From positions 3,113,501-3,177,500 of the forward strand of contig NC_092798.1 of the NCBI RefSeq assembly GCF_918797505.1: a stretch of 64,000 bases of DNA, given 5' to 3'. Below the pieces are notes generated by a model. It had not been told where the DNA came from. It ran no database searches and was given only the letters and a program-made list of their open reading frames with translations. A program made the translations under genes and the position numbers. The stretch is from Bemisia tabaci. Taxonomy: Eukaryota > Arthropoda > Insecta > Hemiptera > Aleyrodidae. Of the stretch, positions 45,253 through 56,259 are shown one piece after another. Each line of letters begins with the position of its first letter. Position 1 is the stretch's first letter.

Positions 45253-45255
45253 AAT

Positions 45256-45560
45256 TTACACGATTCAAATTTAAGCACTCAGGTACAAATTATCTCTTCA
45301 GAATTTAGCGAAAATCATGATTTAGGCGACGAACTTTGCTGAATTTATCTTGCAACGAAAGCATTTATGTTTTTATTTAGTATTGGAGGCACAACAGCTC
45401 TTGCAATCGCCGCCGTGGCGCGATCCGCTCTCAGTGACTGCTGCCGTTCAAAACTCCTTCAGTTTGGGAAGTATGCAATTTGCTCTCCGGAGAGTTAAAA
45501 TAGTTGCTTGTAACGTTTCAATGCTTTCGAACGGGTGTAAATGAAGGAGTCGGTTAAAAC
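45256..45560 (-). repeat. ctccttcattta-ctccggagag repeat, minus orientation, with extra flank
   Basis: Second minus-strand copy next to the first. The block from acgattcaaatttaagcact caggtacaa through the ggagagtt centre is repeated nearly identically at 53808-54115. Confidence 0.75.
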
Positions 45561-45599
45561 AGTGCTGAGCGACGTTTCTTTCACAATTGAGCCTTGAGT

Positions 45600-46720
45600 T
45601 ATCGTGAAATGAGCCATAAAATTAGTATCTAATCGAAACGAATCTCTGATTGTCTGTCTCGTGTCGGTCTTAACGTTCAACGAACCAATGATTTTGCTAT
45701 TTCTACAACCAGCAATATTTACAAATATTCTTTTTTGTTAAATTTTTGGTAGATGGTTAAATGATATGACAATAGCTTTATTACATTTGGTTCGGTAAAA
45801 TTTGTATTTTTATTCGTCCGACTGATTTTTATATTTTATATCATTAAAATTTCAAGTTAAATTTAACTAATACTTTTCCAATTTATAATTGAATTTTTTC
45901 AATTTAAATTTTAATAAAGATGTTTTGAAACTTAAACATAAATTTAAAATTTAATCCTTTCATCGGGCACCTTATTTATCAAGATTTTAAACCAGCCGCT
46001 ATCGTGTTTCTTTCCCTAAATACGTTAAACACGATTCGTGCAACAAGAGTATTGAAATTAACTCCTTACTCAGATGTTTAGTGTTCCTTGACGCATAAAT
46101 TGAAGCTTCCCTCTGATGAAAAAATAAAAGTCTACTTAAGAACACGTTTCACAATAGAATGTTCCAATTCGCGCCTTATCTACTGGTCCATTGCCCGTAC
46201 ATAGCACACAAAAAGCGGTATCCAAAAATGAAACGCCGAGTGTTTATTTTTGAGAAGAAGAGACGTGGAAAAACAAAAGCATCCCGGCGGGTGGCGCTTG
46301 CGAACTGAGCGCGAAATGACTATTCGGCGCCGACCTCAATAAAAAGCAACTTTTTTCCCGAATTGAAAACTACCGCCTTATTTGCAGTTTATTACCGAGT
46401 TGTCCCGGCATGAAATGTAACTGAATACTTTTAAAGAGCCCGCCCGCCGGGCGGCATCGTTGCCGAACGAAGGCGCAATGTTTTTTTCTCCATCCTCCAC
46501 TCTCGGAACGGCTCTAAAATCCTCTGGTTGAGTGATGACAAAATGGACAGATTTAACGAGATTCAGCCTAGGTGAATTCACGTCGCCTTTTATGTTTAGC
46601 AAAACTTAATAGCAAACCATTTCGAATAAATACCACTTTCTTTGAATTTTTATTATATTATGAAGAATAAATCCATAAAATCGCATACTGAAGGGATTGA
46701 AAAACGAAAGGAATGAGTGC

Positions 46721-46772
<52 letters not shown>

Positions 46773-48370
46773 AGGTATTAATGATATAAACTAAATCCAG
46801 TCTTAAAATATATTCCGTGAAAAATTCACTACTAAAATCAAATTTTTAAATAAATCAAAATGTGAATTGGAACTTCCTTTCTGCCAGAAGGCTCCACTAA
46901 CTTTTGAAACTTAAAAGGTGTTTTTCTTGAAATAGCTAAAACTGCACTGATCCCTTAAAAGCCAATTGAGTGATCTGCGAAAGCGGGTTTATCGTGATAG
47001 ATTTTGCATTCTTATGAGTATAAAATGGCGATGAAAAGTTGAATTGCTAGGAATTTTCTCATTTTCAGCTTTCTTGACTTAAATCCTAGAATGTTTGAGG
47101 CTATGTGCTACTGTTTTGAACCAAACGATACATCGAACCACTATCAAATACGATCCATTCCTCCGGTTGCTACAATCACAAAAAAAGTATCATAGCAGAG
47201 AAAATTTGTTGCCACTACTTCAATGAATTTGGTCTCAATAATCACTGTTTTGACGCAACAAGTGTTTTCCTCGGCATAATTATAAATTGCCCTTATAAAA
47301 TTATTTGCTAAAATGAATCTGGTTCTCATCAGGAGGGCTACAAATTTTCCCAAGGGTCGGATACCTTTTTCGGTAGTTTTAGGATTTCGACCCAATTATT
47401 GACTGAGAAACCGAAAATGAAGAGAACTTGACATAAAGTCCAATAAAATAAAGCAGAAATCCAAAACCACCTAGTGGGACAGACTAAAAAAAAAAAAATA
47501 GATAAAGAAAAAAAAACCCTAGGTGGTAACGGATGAGAAGATAAAGATAACCTAAAACACCCGTCGGGCCCTGGTAGTGGCTGGGCCAGATTGCGGGGGG
47601 GGGGGGGGGGGGGGGGGTCTGCTAGTTCCAACAAAATAGCGCTTTGTCGGTTGGGGTCAATTGACAAAGAGGCGATGCAGACACGATAATTAACTCCCTG
47701 CGAAAAAATGAAAGGCTGTTTGAACAATGTTTTAATTGCTACTTAATTTCCGAATCGGACCCGGAATAAAACTGTCGCAACTCCGACTCTCGATGCTAAT
47801 GCGGGTTTTCTTGTTTGGTTTCTTTTAATAGAGGTGCACTCAAGTGCAACTGCACTGCGGGGCGACTCAACTTTCACTTAACGAAAGGCTCCTTAATCCT
47901 CGACAATCTAGCTATATCATTAGCTGAAAAGCGAGGGCGGTGGAAGATGAGGGAAAATGAGAGATAGGAGGATAGCAAAAGCTATACGAGGTGCAAATTT
48001 AAAGGCCCTCCGGGGTGAGATGCCATAACGTCGCTTCTCTAAACGTAAAAGTGAATCACAATTGCCACGCGAGCCCTGTGCTCCCACCACTCTATGCTTT
48101 TCGGGGTTCACGTAACGAGAGAGGTACGCCCTTGCGATGGAAAAGCGACGATATCTAACGAAAGAATAGGGGAGGAAGTGTTTGCAAGGATGCAATCCGG
48201 CAACCGCGAAAAAGCTGAGTGTTGCTTACGGTCAAATCTCTATTTGTGAGCGCCACTCAACAGCGTTGCCGAGTGGGATCAAAACAACCTCACTTAAATG
48301 AGTTTTTTAAGAAGGACGTATAATCGGCAAATGTCAAGTTTCGAATTTGATTCCTTCGACAATGGTGAAT
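45600..48370. other. No gene seen; homopolymer runs
   Basis: Contains a partial copy of the cttgacacgtaaattcaa repeat (46060-46150), a run of 44 A (46726-46769) and a run of 23 G (47595-47617). Open frames have no recognisable domain. Confidence 0.4.
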
Positions 48371-48377
48371 TGTCACG

Positions 48378-48895
48378 TTTCTGATAATAGAGATGTTGCA
48401 TGTGTTAGGGATTTGCGATTTAACCATTGATTCTTATGTAAAAGTTTGCGAGAAACACGATGTTGCCACTGGTTTTCTCTGAAATCAACTCCCAAGCTCA
48501 GAAAAAGCTCTCAAAGTGAGGCCAAAATGGAGGGGATATCCCGCCCTACCCTGAGAGTCCACTTCTACATCAAAACAAACTCTCCATGCAAAGATAGGGA
48601 GCAAATACATTAGCAGGGTTGCCCTGTTTTCAGTTTTGGAGTCCTCAAATAAAGTGGCAGCCCTGTCAATGTATTTGCTCCCTATCATTGCATGGGGTAT
48701 TTGTTTTGATGTAGAGGTGGACTCTCAGGATAGCGTGGGATATCCCTCCATTTTGGCCTCAACTTGAGAGCTTTTTTTGAGCTTGAGAGTTGATTTCAGA
48801 GAAAACCAGTCGCACCATCGTGTTTCCCGCGAACTTTTACAAAAGAAACAATAGTCAAATCGCAAATCCCTCACACATGCAACATCTCCATTGTT
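48378..48895. mobile_element. Foldback around gggagcaaatacatt, about 518 bp
   Basis: Arms of about 240 bp: tgttgcatgtgttagggatt tgcgattt / aatcgcaaatccctcacaca tgcaaca; gagaaacacgatgttgcc; gaaatcaactcccaagctca; gggatatcccgccctacc; catcaaaacaaactctcc; atagggagcaaatacatt, with inverses in order. Related to 43230-43735. Confidence 0.85.
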
Positions 48896-49287
48896 GAATG
48901 CCCGAAAGTAAAAGCTTCCACCTGTCGCCAAGAGGTCAGTGGAGGGTCTCTTGTCTCTTATCTAAGTAAAGGTGAATGTACACTCAAAACATGCCGAATC
49001 GACAACAGCGGGACGTAGGAGAGTTCTAATTTCACGCGCAACTTTTTCCCGGGCGCCCGGGCGGAGTTTATGGGTGGTTTTTTTATTAGCGCCCCTTTAT
49101 CTCGGTAATTAATCGGCGGTTTAAACCCGCTTTGCTCTTGCTCCTCCTCGTGTCTTCGGCAACTAATCTTCCCCAGATTTTTTTTTACGCCGAGCAAAGC
49201 CTCAAAACTCCGCAAAGAGGACTTCCCGTAATTTTAATTTAGCCTTTTATTAAAGTTCGGCCCCGTGCGCCAACGCCAGACCCAAAA

Positions 49288-49541
49288 CCGGGCTAACCTA
49301 CGGGAAAACGCCGTATCAACCCTCAGGCGTTGCCAAATTCCCTTTGATCAAACAAGAATTTCCTCGCCAAATTATGAATATTTTTCTCCTAATTTTTCAC
49401 ATCATTTTGTTCGCAATTTAATTCAAAGTTCCTGAAAATTTCAAGGAAAAATATTCATAACCGTCCCTTAAAATAAACTTTTTTACGAAGGAAATTTGGC
49501 AACTCTCGAATGTTCATACGGCGTTCTTCCTTAACACGGCA
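49288..49541. mobile_element. GCCGTGCTAAG MITE, 254 bp
   Basis: ccgggctaacctacgggaaa acgccgtatcaaccctcagg cgttgccaaattcc ... aaatttggcaactctcgaat gttcatacggcgttcttcct taacacggca. Confidence 0.82.
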
Positions 49542-49609
49542 GTGATGCACCTGCTAAATATTCATGAGCCTCCTTTGATAGACGAGCCCGGAGACGGGTA
49601 TTTGTCTCA

Positions 49610-49774
49610 TGTCCATGGCGTAGCGTGTTTTGCGATACATCGATTGATCTGCCGCTTAAACCTATAGAAAAGGATCGATGAACAGGGTATTCGCAACGAA
49701 CACTTGAATAATCGATTCTTTACCATAGCTGCAAATGGGGGAAAATCGATGATCGATCATTCACGCCTCACCAC
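49610..49774. mobile_element. hAT-type MITE (CAGTGGCG family)
   Basis: catggcgtagcgtgttttgc ... cgatcattcacgcctcacca ctg, with gggtattcgcaacgaacact in the centre. Confidence 0.82.
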
Positions 49775-51046
49775 TGCGTGTCACCCGGTGACCGGTCGTT
49801 GATTTACTCCTACCGGTGGTTAGCAGCTGAAGACATTATCAGTGTTATAGATAATGAAGGGGGGACCCAAAAAAACCGGGATTCCGCTGTAACCTGGCAA
49901 GGTGGAAAATATCCGAGTTCTACCACTAGTAGGTGCAACTATACGCTATGAAAAGTCACTAGGCCAAATTCCGGTGGCCAGACTCTTTACACAATTTTGT
50001 TTGGTCCAATGTTTTTATGGTCCATTTTTAAGGTTTTACTATAAGAGATTATCAGCCTCAAGTCGGCAAATCTTAATATTGTCAGACAGCGAAAATATTT
50101 GGCAGGTATCATATTTGGATGGTAAGGATCAAATCTAGGGGGCGTTACAGTTTATTGGGCGAAAAAAAAATTGCCCGTGTTCAGTTGAACCAGACTAGTG
50201 TAATGCCAACCGGATTAAATGAAGGGGCCAGAACGAAATACGCATTTCTGCACTTAAACCCTAGATACGCAAAAAAAGCTCTACGGTTTTAGATGACTTC
50301 CCGATTTTTTCTAGCATGGTCTCTTGCTGGCAGATAGACGACATCTTCAACAATACGTTCATGCAGCTAACCCTAAACTGTCCAAAATAGAGATACACAC
50401 TTCTGCATTTTCACCATCGTTATGCTAGATAAATGTCCGTGTTTCATATACAAATAATAGAAGGCGTTCTAGATTCTCTTGATGGCATAATCAAACATCT
50501 TTTTTCAGTGTAAAAGAATCCGTAACGGTGCGCTAAACTGAAAAAAATTTTCCTCAGACTGGCATCATTTTTGTACTGCTAAGCGTCGGTAAAATACTGT
50601 TAAAAACGCAAAAAAATGTAACTTTCACGTGCAACTCGAATCCTCCGTCCGAAAGATTCGAATTTTTCGCAGGGGTACATTAATTTAAGTCTACAGTGCG
50701 CCCATGCACATTAGCCTCACACGGACATACTGACAGTGAGTCGGCACACAAATACAGGAGCAAATGAATTAGTCACATGCCGTCACTTTGTTGTTAACGA
50801 GGATACCTGGGAAGGAAAGGAGAAAAATAATTTAAAACCGTACGCGGTTAATATTCCGTCGAGCGTCGCTCAAAATGACGGCTTGCATTTATCCTAACTG
50901 AAAGGGGCGAATTCTGTTGTCTGCCACGCTGCCCGATTGCTAAGTTAATCGCATTTTTTAACATTCAACTAGGAGACACTGAAAATGTTCAATGTTAAAA
51001 ACTAAAATATTCTATTCCCCTATTGAAGATACTTCGAGCCCAGTAT
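49775..51046. other. No feature supported
   Basis: Sequence without a recognisable gene. Short frames only. Confidence 0.4.
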
Positions 51047-51284
51047 ACTTGAAAAAAAAACAAACACATTGGCTAGAGTCCAGACTCTTGAAAACATTGA
51101 CAAGAAAAAGGACTCTTGATTCAATCAGATTTAAGATTAAATCAAAAGGAAATCCGCTCAAATTAAGAGGTTTGGTTCTTGATTTAAGCTTAAATCTGAT
51201 TGAATCAAGGGTATTTTTTCTTGTCGATGTTTTTAAGGCTCTGGACTCTAGATCTAATGTGGTTTTTTTTTTCCATGCAGTGTA
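51047..51284. mobile_element. CACTGGAAAAA hairpin MITE
   Basis: aaacacattggctagagtcc agactcttg ... ggctctggactctagatcta atg, with cttgattcaatcagatttaa / ttaaatctgattgaatcaag. Near-identical to 51829-52057 in the same orientation. Confidence 0.85.
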
Positions 51285-51289
51285 ACGCG

Positions 51290-51786
51290 TTTGTAAAGTC
51301 TCTTCAGATCTGAAGCAATTCAAGTGCTTTGGAGTTTCTTTGAGGTTTGATTGGATAGAGTTAAGCAAAATAGTTGCATCTACATTACGAAGTTTCAAGA
51401 TCTTATATCCTTTTTCAATTTTTTGAAAGGAAACCATCCAATATCCCCTCTCGAAAATCGCGCATTTGCAATGTTTCTCACCAATGTGGACGTACTCGGA
51501 CCTAGGTAAAGGAATTATATCCATTCTGACATGAGCACTGAGATCTATAAGAATGCATGCATAACAGGGGTCAAAGTACCTTTTGAGGTTTTTGAGAGAA
51601 AACATTGGTTGGTTTCCTTCCTTTAAATTCTCTGATTTTACCAATAACGGGTCTCTGACGGCACCCTCACTAAAAAAACGTTGGAAAATGTGCATTTTGA
51701 TGCATGGCGAATCCAGATCCAGATCAAATCCCGCGCTAGGTCTTTCCGAGAAAAATATATTTCGGATCAACAGAAATTCCTCTTCG
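51290..51786 (-). other. Open segment of about 160 codons, unrecognised, partly MITE-derived
   Basis: Between two hairpin MITEs the minus strand stays open for about 500 bp, with no ATG near its start (a TGA precedes FEEEFLLIRN). Part of the peptide (FDPCYACILIDLSAHVRMD) is encoded by a short cgtatttctgcc-type MITE (about 51505-51590: gacatgagcactgagatcta taagaatgc). No domain recognised. Could be a decayed exon or chance. Confidence 0.2.
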
Positions 51787-51828
51787 AATCAATGGAAAGT
51801 ATCCTTGTTTCAAATGGTATTTATATTA

Positions 51829-52057
51829 CACTGGGAAAAAAACACATTGGATCTAGAGTCTAGACTCTTGAAAACATTGACAAGAAAAAGGACTCTTGAT
51901 TCAATCAGATTTAAGCTTAAATCAAAAGGAAATCCGCTCAAATTAAGAGGCTTGGTTCTTAATTTAAGCAAAAATCCAATTGAATCAAGAGTATTTTTTC
52001 TCGTCAATGTTTTTAAGAGTCTGGACTCTAGATCCAATGTGTTTTTTTGTTCCAGTG
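51829..52057. mobile_element. CACTGGAAAAA hairpin MITE, 229 bp, with TA duplication
   Basis: cactgggaaaaaaacacatt ggatctagagtc ... ggactctagatccaatgtgt ttttttgttccagtg. TA on each side (51827-51828, 52058-52059), as for Tc1/mariner-type elements. Confidence 0.88.
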
Positions 52058-52384
52058 TATTTGATTCATATAGAGGCATTTAACATTGTAACATTTATCA
52101 TTCGTAACACCGATAATCGAAATTTCTCATCGTTTTGCATCCAACGTATGCAGCGCAAGCGGCATTTAAAGTGAACACATCAAGACTCTACTCTTGGAAG
52201 GTCGCGGTCGGACCAACATAAAACGCCTTCAAATGCGTGTGATACTGTGCAACACAACCAAGTTGATATAGTTGTATTCTTAGGTTCGAACCTAACTCGA
52301 GTGAATCGCTTTACTAAATAAGGCATGTCATGAATTTCTGTGTTTCAAGTTACCTCGCATATTTTATGCCTTTTATATGCTTTT

Positions 52385-52434
52385 ATTTAAATGTTTGGAC
52401 GCTAGATACAATGTGTTTTTTTTCCAGTGTACTT
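52385..52434. repeat. CACTGGAAAAA MITE, end fragment
   Basis: ttggacgctagatacaatgt gttttttttccagtgta matches the right end of 51829-52057; nothing else of the element is present. Confidence 0.7.
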
Positions 52435-53260
52435 TAAAAATATGTCTTTTTGAAGCTGACTTTGGCCTGTGGCTCGTCAGTTGCACTAATTAGACCGGAG
52501 GTGATCCTTCTTCCGAGATTAAAAAAATTAAATAACTAAATAAATAAAAAAAAAATGCAAAGGATTTCTTGATGCATTTAGAAGATTTTCGCCTGATTAA
52601 AAAAAATCTTGTCAATGCATTCTTGAGAGGAGCATTTACCCCATAATACAGAATATACGTTCGTTTCTGTATCTCAGAGATATTCAACTTATCCATATAC
52701 AAACAAGCCACAAATCATGCGTGTGAGAATATCTTAACTTCAATGAGTCATTCTTAAAATTCTAAAAGTCAATACATATGGTAGAAAACTGCGTATCTAA
52801 CACAGGAACGTTTTATATCTCAATTCATATTTCATTGACTTAAAGGCCTGCCCAATGGTCTCGATTGACATTTTCTCTAAATTTTCTTCCGTCGTTTAAA
52901 AAACGAAATTGCAATGAAACATTTTGATTAGTTTTTCTTGAAAGAAAATAATACATGATCTGAAATTTCTAAACAATGAGAGAACAAAAAGGAGGAAAAT
53001 ATGAGGGTAGTTAATCAGTTAATTAGCTTGTCTTATTAATCAATAAATTTGACGCCTTGTAGGGCTCCTGACAAAGTTCCGATTCAAACTTTCGAAAGGA
53101 GGAGGAAGCAAGGAACGACTTCAATGAATGGATGCACGACGAAGTTTATGATCGTGGCGTGACGAAAAACCGCGAAACCCGCAAGTAGCTGCGAAAAACC
53201 AAGACTGACAACAAAACCGCGAAACTTCCGCTGGTTATGTACAAATACAATCCGTCCTAT

Positions 53261-53510
53261 TCTGTCGTGTTAAGGAGAAACGCAGTATGAACCTTCAGGC
53301 GTTGCCAATTTTTTTGTTGATAAAATACGAATTTCCTGGTAATCTTATGAATATTTGCCTTCCAATTTTGAGATAACTGTGTTCGCAATTTCAACTAAAA
53401 TCCCTGAAAAACTTACGGTAAAATATCCATAACTTTCGTTTTAAAAAAAAATGTCATCGAAGGAAATTTGGCAACTCTCGAATGTTCATACGGTGTTCTT
53501 TCTTAGCAGT
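53261..53510. mobile_element. GCCGTGCTAAG MITE
   Basis: tgtcgtgttaaggagaaacg cagtatgaaccttcaggcgt tgcc ... tttggcaactctcgaatgtt catacggtgttctttcttag ca. Confidence 0.78.
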
Positions 53511-53649
53511 AATCTATTCCGTTCTATTTCACTACCGTCTGTTTCGTTCACCCTCGGAAAAGCTACGTCAAGAAATCTTGGACTTTAATTGATCTCTAGC
53601 TCCCATTGGAAACCACCCAAGTCACAAGATTGATAGGCTTAATATAATC

Positions 53650-53792
53650 GGACTACATTTTGCAATTAGAAGCTACAATCAATAGCACATCCATGAAAGC
53701 ACATATGTCTATAGGGGAGCAAATGACACAAACGCTCTTTTTGAACCGAGCCAGAATTTCAGTTCCTAATTGCAAAATTTTGTTCAATTAGA
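53650..53792. mobile_element. tagttcc-family MITE
   Basis: ggactacattttgcaattag aagctac ... gccagaatttcagttcctaa ttgcaaaattttg. Confidence 0.75.
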
Positions 53793-53807
53793 CGTCACCA
53801 TCGGCCA

Positions 53808-54115
53808 ATTGACACGATTCAAATTTAAGCACTCAGGTACAAATTATCTCTTCAGAATTTAGCGAAGATCATGATTTGGACGACGAAATTTGCTGAATTT
53901 ATCTTGCAACGAAAGTATATATGTTTTTGTTCCGTGTTGGATGCACAACAGCTCTTGCAATCGCCGCCGTGGCGCGGTCCGCTCTCAGTGACTGCTGCCG
54001 TTCAAAACTCCTTCAGTTTGGGAAGGATGCAATTTGCACTCCGGAGAGTTCAAATAGTTGATTGTCGCATTTCAATGTTTTCGAACAGGTGTAATTGAAG
54101 GAGTCTGTCAAGACA
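53808..54115 (-). repeat. ctccttcattta-ctccggagag repeat with extra flank
   Basis: Nearly the same 300 bp as 45256-45560, in the same orientation, including caaatttaagcactcaggta and tcttgcaatcgccgccgtgg. Confidence 0.75.
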
Positions 54116-54219
54116 GTGCTGGCCGACCTTTCTTTCACAATTGCACGTAAAGTTATCGTGAAATGGGGTTACAACCCTTGGATTCTAAAACAAGCAGTTC
54201 CAACGCCAAAGCGTTGAAG

Positions 54220-54560
54220 GGCGCTTCTTTAACACTGCGCATGCGAGGAACGTTTTCATACGGCCAAGCGAGAGTATTGCGGACGGACGATGTATAACAA
54301 ATTGCCTACGTGAAGGTGGTCCGGCAGCAACATACCCGCCGCTAGTCTCTGGAAAACAATAGAAAATAGTAGTTGCGTACGTTGCCAGCGAGCGCGCTGC
54401 GAGCGCATCTGTTTCAATTACCTAGCATCGAGTCGGGCCTCTAACTTTCTATTCTCTCTGACATAACCTTAAACCTTCAACCCAGAGCCGCAAACAGCTG
54501 ACGCTTGACGATGCTGCGCCGAGAAAATGAACCAATCACAAAATAGCACAGTAATACGTC
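54220..54560. promoter_or_regulatory. CpG-rich stretch with an NRF1-like motif, possible promoter
   Basis: actgcgcatgcgagg (about 54235) matches the NRF1 core TGCGCATGCG. The stretch is CpG-rich (agcgagcgcgctgcgagcgc) and has aaccaatcac (CCAAT) near 54530. No coding exon nearby supports it. Confidence 0.2.
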
Positions 54561-55039
54561 ACTAAAATGAAGAGATCACGTGACTGTTCGTGATTTTTTC
54601 GAATCAATCTGAAACTACAACCTCGAATATGAGGCATTTAAGCATGACGAAGCCCCAAAATAGTTTAACCAGGTAATACGTCCGTGCGAGATTGTTATGC
54701 TTAAAAGCAAAACATTTCACGAAAACTTTTACGAATACCAGATGCAGAAAAAAATCAAATTTTCCCGGGTGTACCAGAATGGCGTCATTACCCATAAGGC
54801 AAAACGGTATGTAGTATAGTACATGTTACATCGGGGGAGTCGAACGGCTGGAAAGGGCGCATCTGGTACCCAGAAGCGCCCAACAATGCTACCCGCCTTT
54901 ATTATAAAAAAATTGTCAGAATGTGCTGAGCCACATTATTTGGATTGCGACTTTAAAACACCCATTATTAAAGTATCCGTACGAAAGCATACTGACAGAC
55001 TAGCATTAAATTATTCAGGTATCCAAATTATCCTATTTA

Positions 55040-55156
55040 GAGTCATGCAGATTTTGCAAAGGAAAACATTCATAGCTTTCCTTAAAAAATAAACATTTTA
55101 TCGGAGGAAATTTGACAACTCTGGAATGTTCATAGGGCGTTTTTCTACAGCACGGC
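55040..55156. repeat. GCCGTGCTAAG MITE, right part
   Basis: tttatcggaggaaatttgac aactctggaatgttcatagg gcgtttttctacagcacggc a; no clear left end. Confidence 0.65.
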
Positions 55157-55198
55157 AGAGTTCACCCAGTATACTTTTTTCTTAACCATGGATTTTAT

Positions 55199-55482
55199 GG
55201 CCTGATTACACGATTAAATTCCCGTCAAATTCCGATCAAAATGATGACCAAGATGGCGGTCGAGAGTTATCTATATTGATGAGTAAAATTAATTAAAACA
55301 GCGTGTTGATTGAAATAAGCATGAAATAAGCACGGTTGTGTGGAAATCAGATGAAGGATGAGCCCCACAGTTCCATCATCTACCATCAAATTTTTGCAGG
55401 CCGCAGAAATTTGATGGTAGATGGTGCGCACCAGTCACCATTTGATCGGAATTTGACGGGAATTTGATCGTGTAACCAGGCC
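55199..55482. mobile_element. ggcctgattacacgatt MITE, 284 bp
   Basis: Terminal inverted repeats of about 45 bp: ggcctgattacacgattaaa ttcccgtcaaattccgatca ... tgatcggaatttgacgggaa tttgatcgtgtaaccaggcc. A second hairpin inside: atctaccatcaaattt / aaatttgatggtagat. No other copy seen. Confidence 0.87.
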
Positions 55483-55499
55483 ATTACACCATTTCAGAC

Positions 55500-56095
55500 A
55501 CCTGCAAAGGCTCGTTTTCCGTCGATGCGGCAACGCTGCGCGACAGAAGTCGGCCCACGTTTCGTACGTGCGGAATGTAGTAGCGAGGAAGAGTTCGCTT
55601 AATTTAAATGTAATTTTTCCCGCGCTCAAAGCCGGTCGGTTCGCCCGAGATAAAGCGAGGGGGATGTCTAGGGACCGAGGGTGGGGGTGGGGGGTGGAAG
55701 CTCGCGCAAGACCGTATTCATGGGAAGTAAATAAAGCGGGCGCGATGTCCTCTTATTTTTATCTTTTCAAAGCCGGCCGCTGTTTGCGGGGATGGCGGGG
55801 GAGGGGGGCGGAGCCGTCAAGGCGTCACACGCGCTGTAAATGAGCCATTAGTTAAAGCGGAACGGATCCTTTCAAAGGCCTCGGTGCATTAAGCATTTTT
55901 CATTAGCCTCCCCCCCCCCCCCCCCCCTGCTTCTCGGGGAGGACCTGTTGCCTCCGATTGTGGTTCGGTGTTTTACCGCGAATGCGTCTACAGGGGGCTC
56001 TTGTTCGGAGGTGAGATTTGCGAGGCAGGGTAACCGATCTTTCATATCGACGAAGCCCAGCTATCTACTATAAGTAGTTATATCAAAGCGCCGAT
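55500..56095. other. CpG-rich block with a run of 18 C
   Basis: G-rich and CpG-rich segments (55660-55850) and C18 at 55910-55927. No supported gene. Confidence 0.35.
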
Positions 56096-56102
56096 ATAAA
56101 GG

Positions 56103-56252
56103 CCTAGATACACACGGCGATTAATGGCCGCGAGTGAAAGACGAAAGCCAATGGAGCGCCTTGATTTCGATAAACGTCGATGTATCGAAATCAAGGCTCT
56201 CCATTGGCTTTCGTCTTTCACTCGCGGCCATTAATCGCCGTGTGTATCTAGG
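56103..56252. repeat. Near-perfect 150-bp hairpin
   Basis: Left arm cctagatacacacggcgatt aatggccgcgagtgaaagac gaaagccaatggag ... ttgatttcgat. The right arm is its inverse with only one or two mismatches, around a loop of about 12 bases (aaacgtcgatgt). Arms are about 69 bp. Confidence 0.93.
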
Positions 56253-56259
56253 ATTCTAG

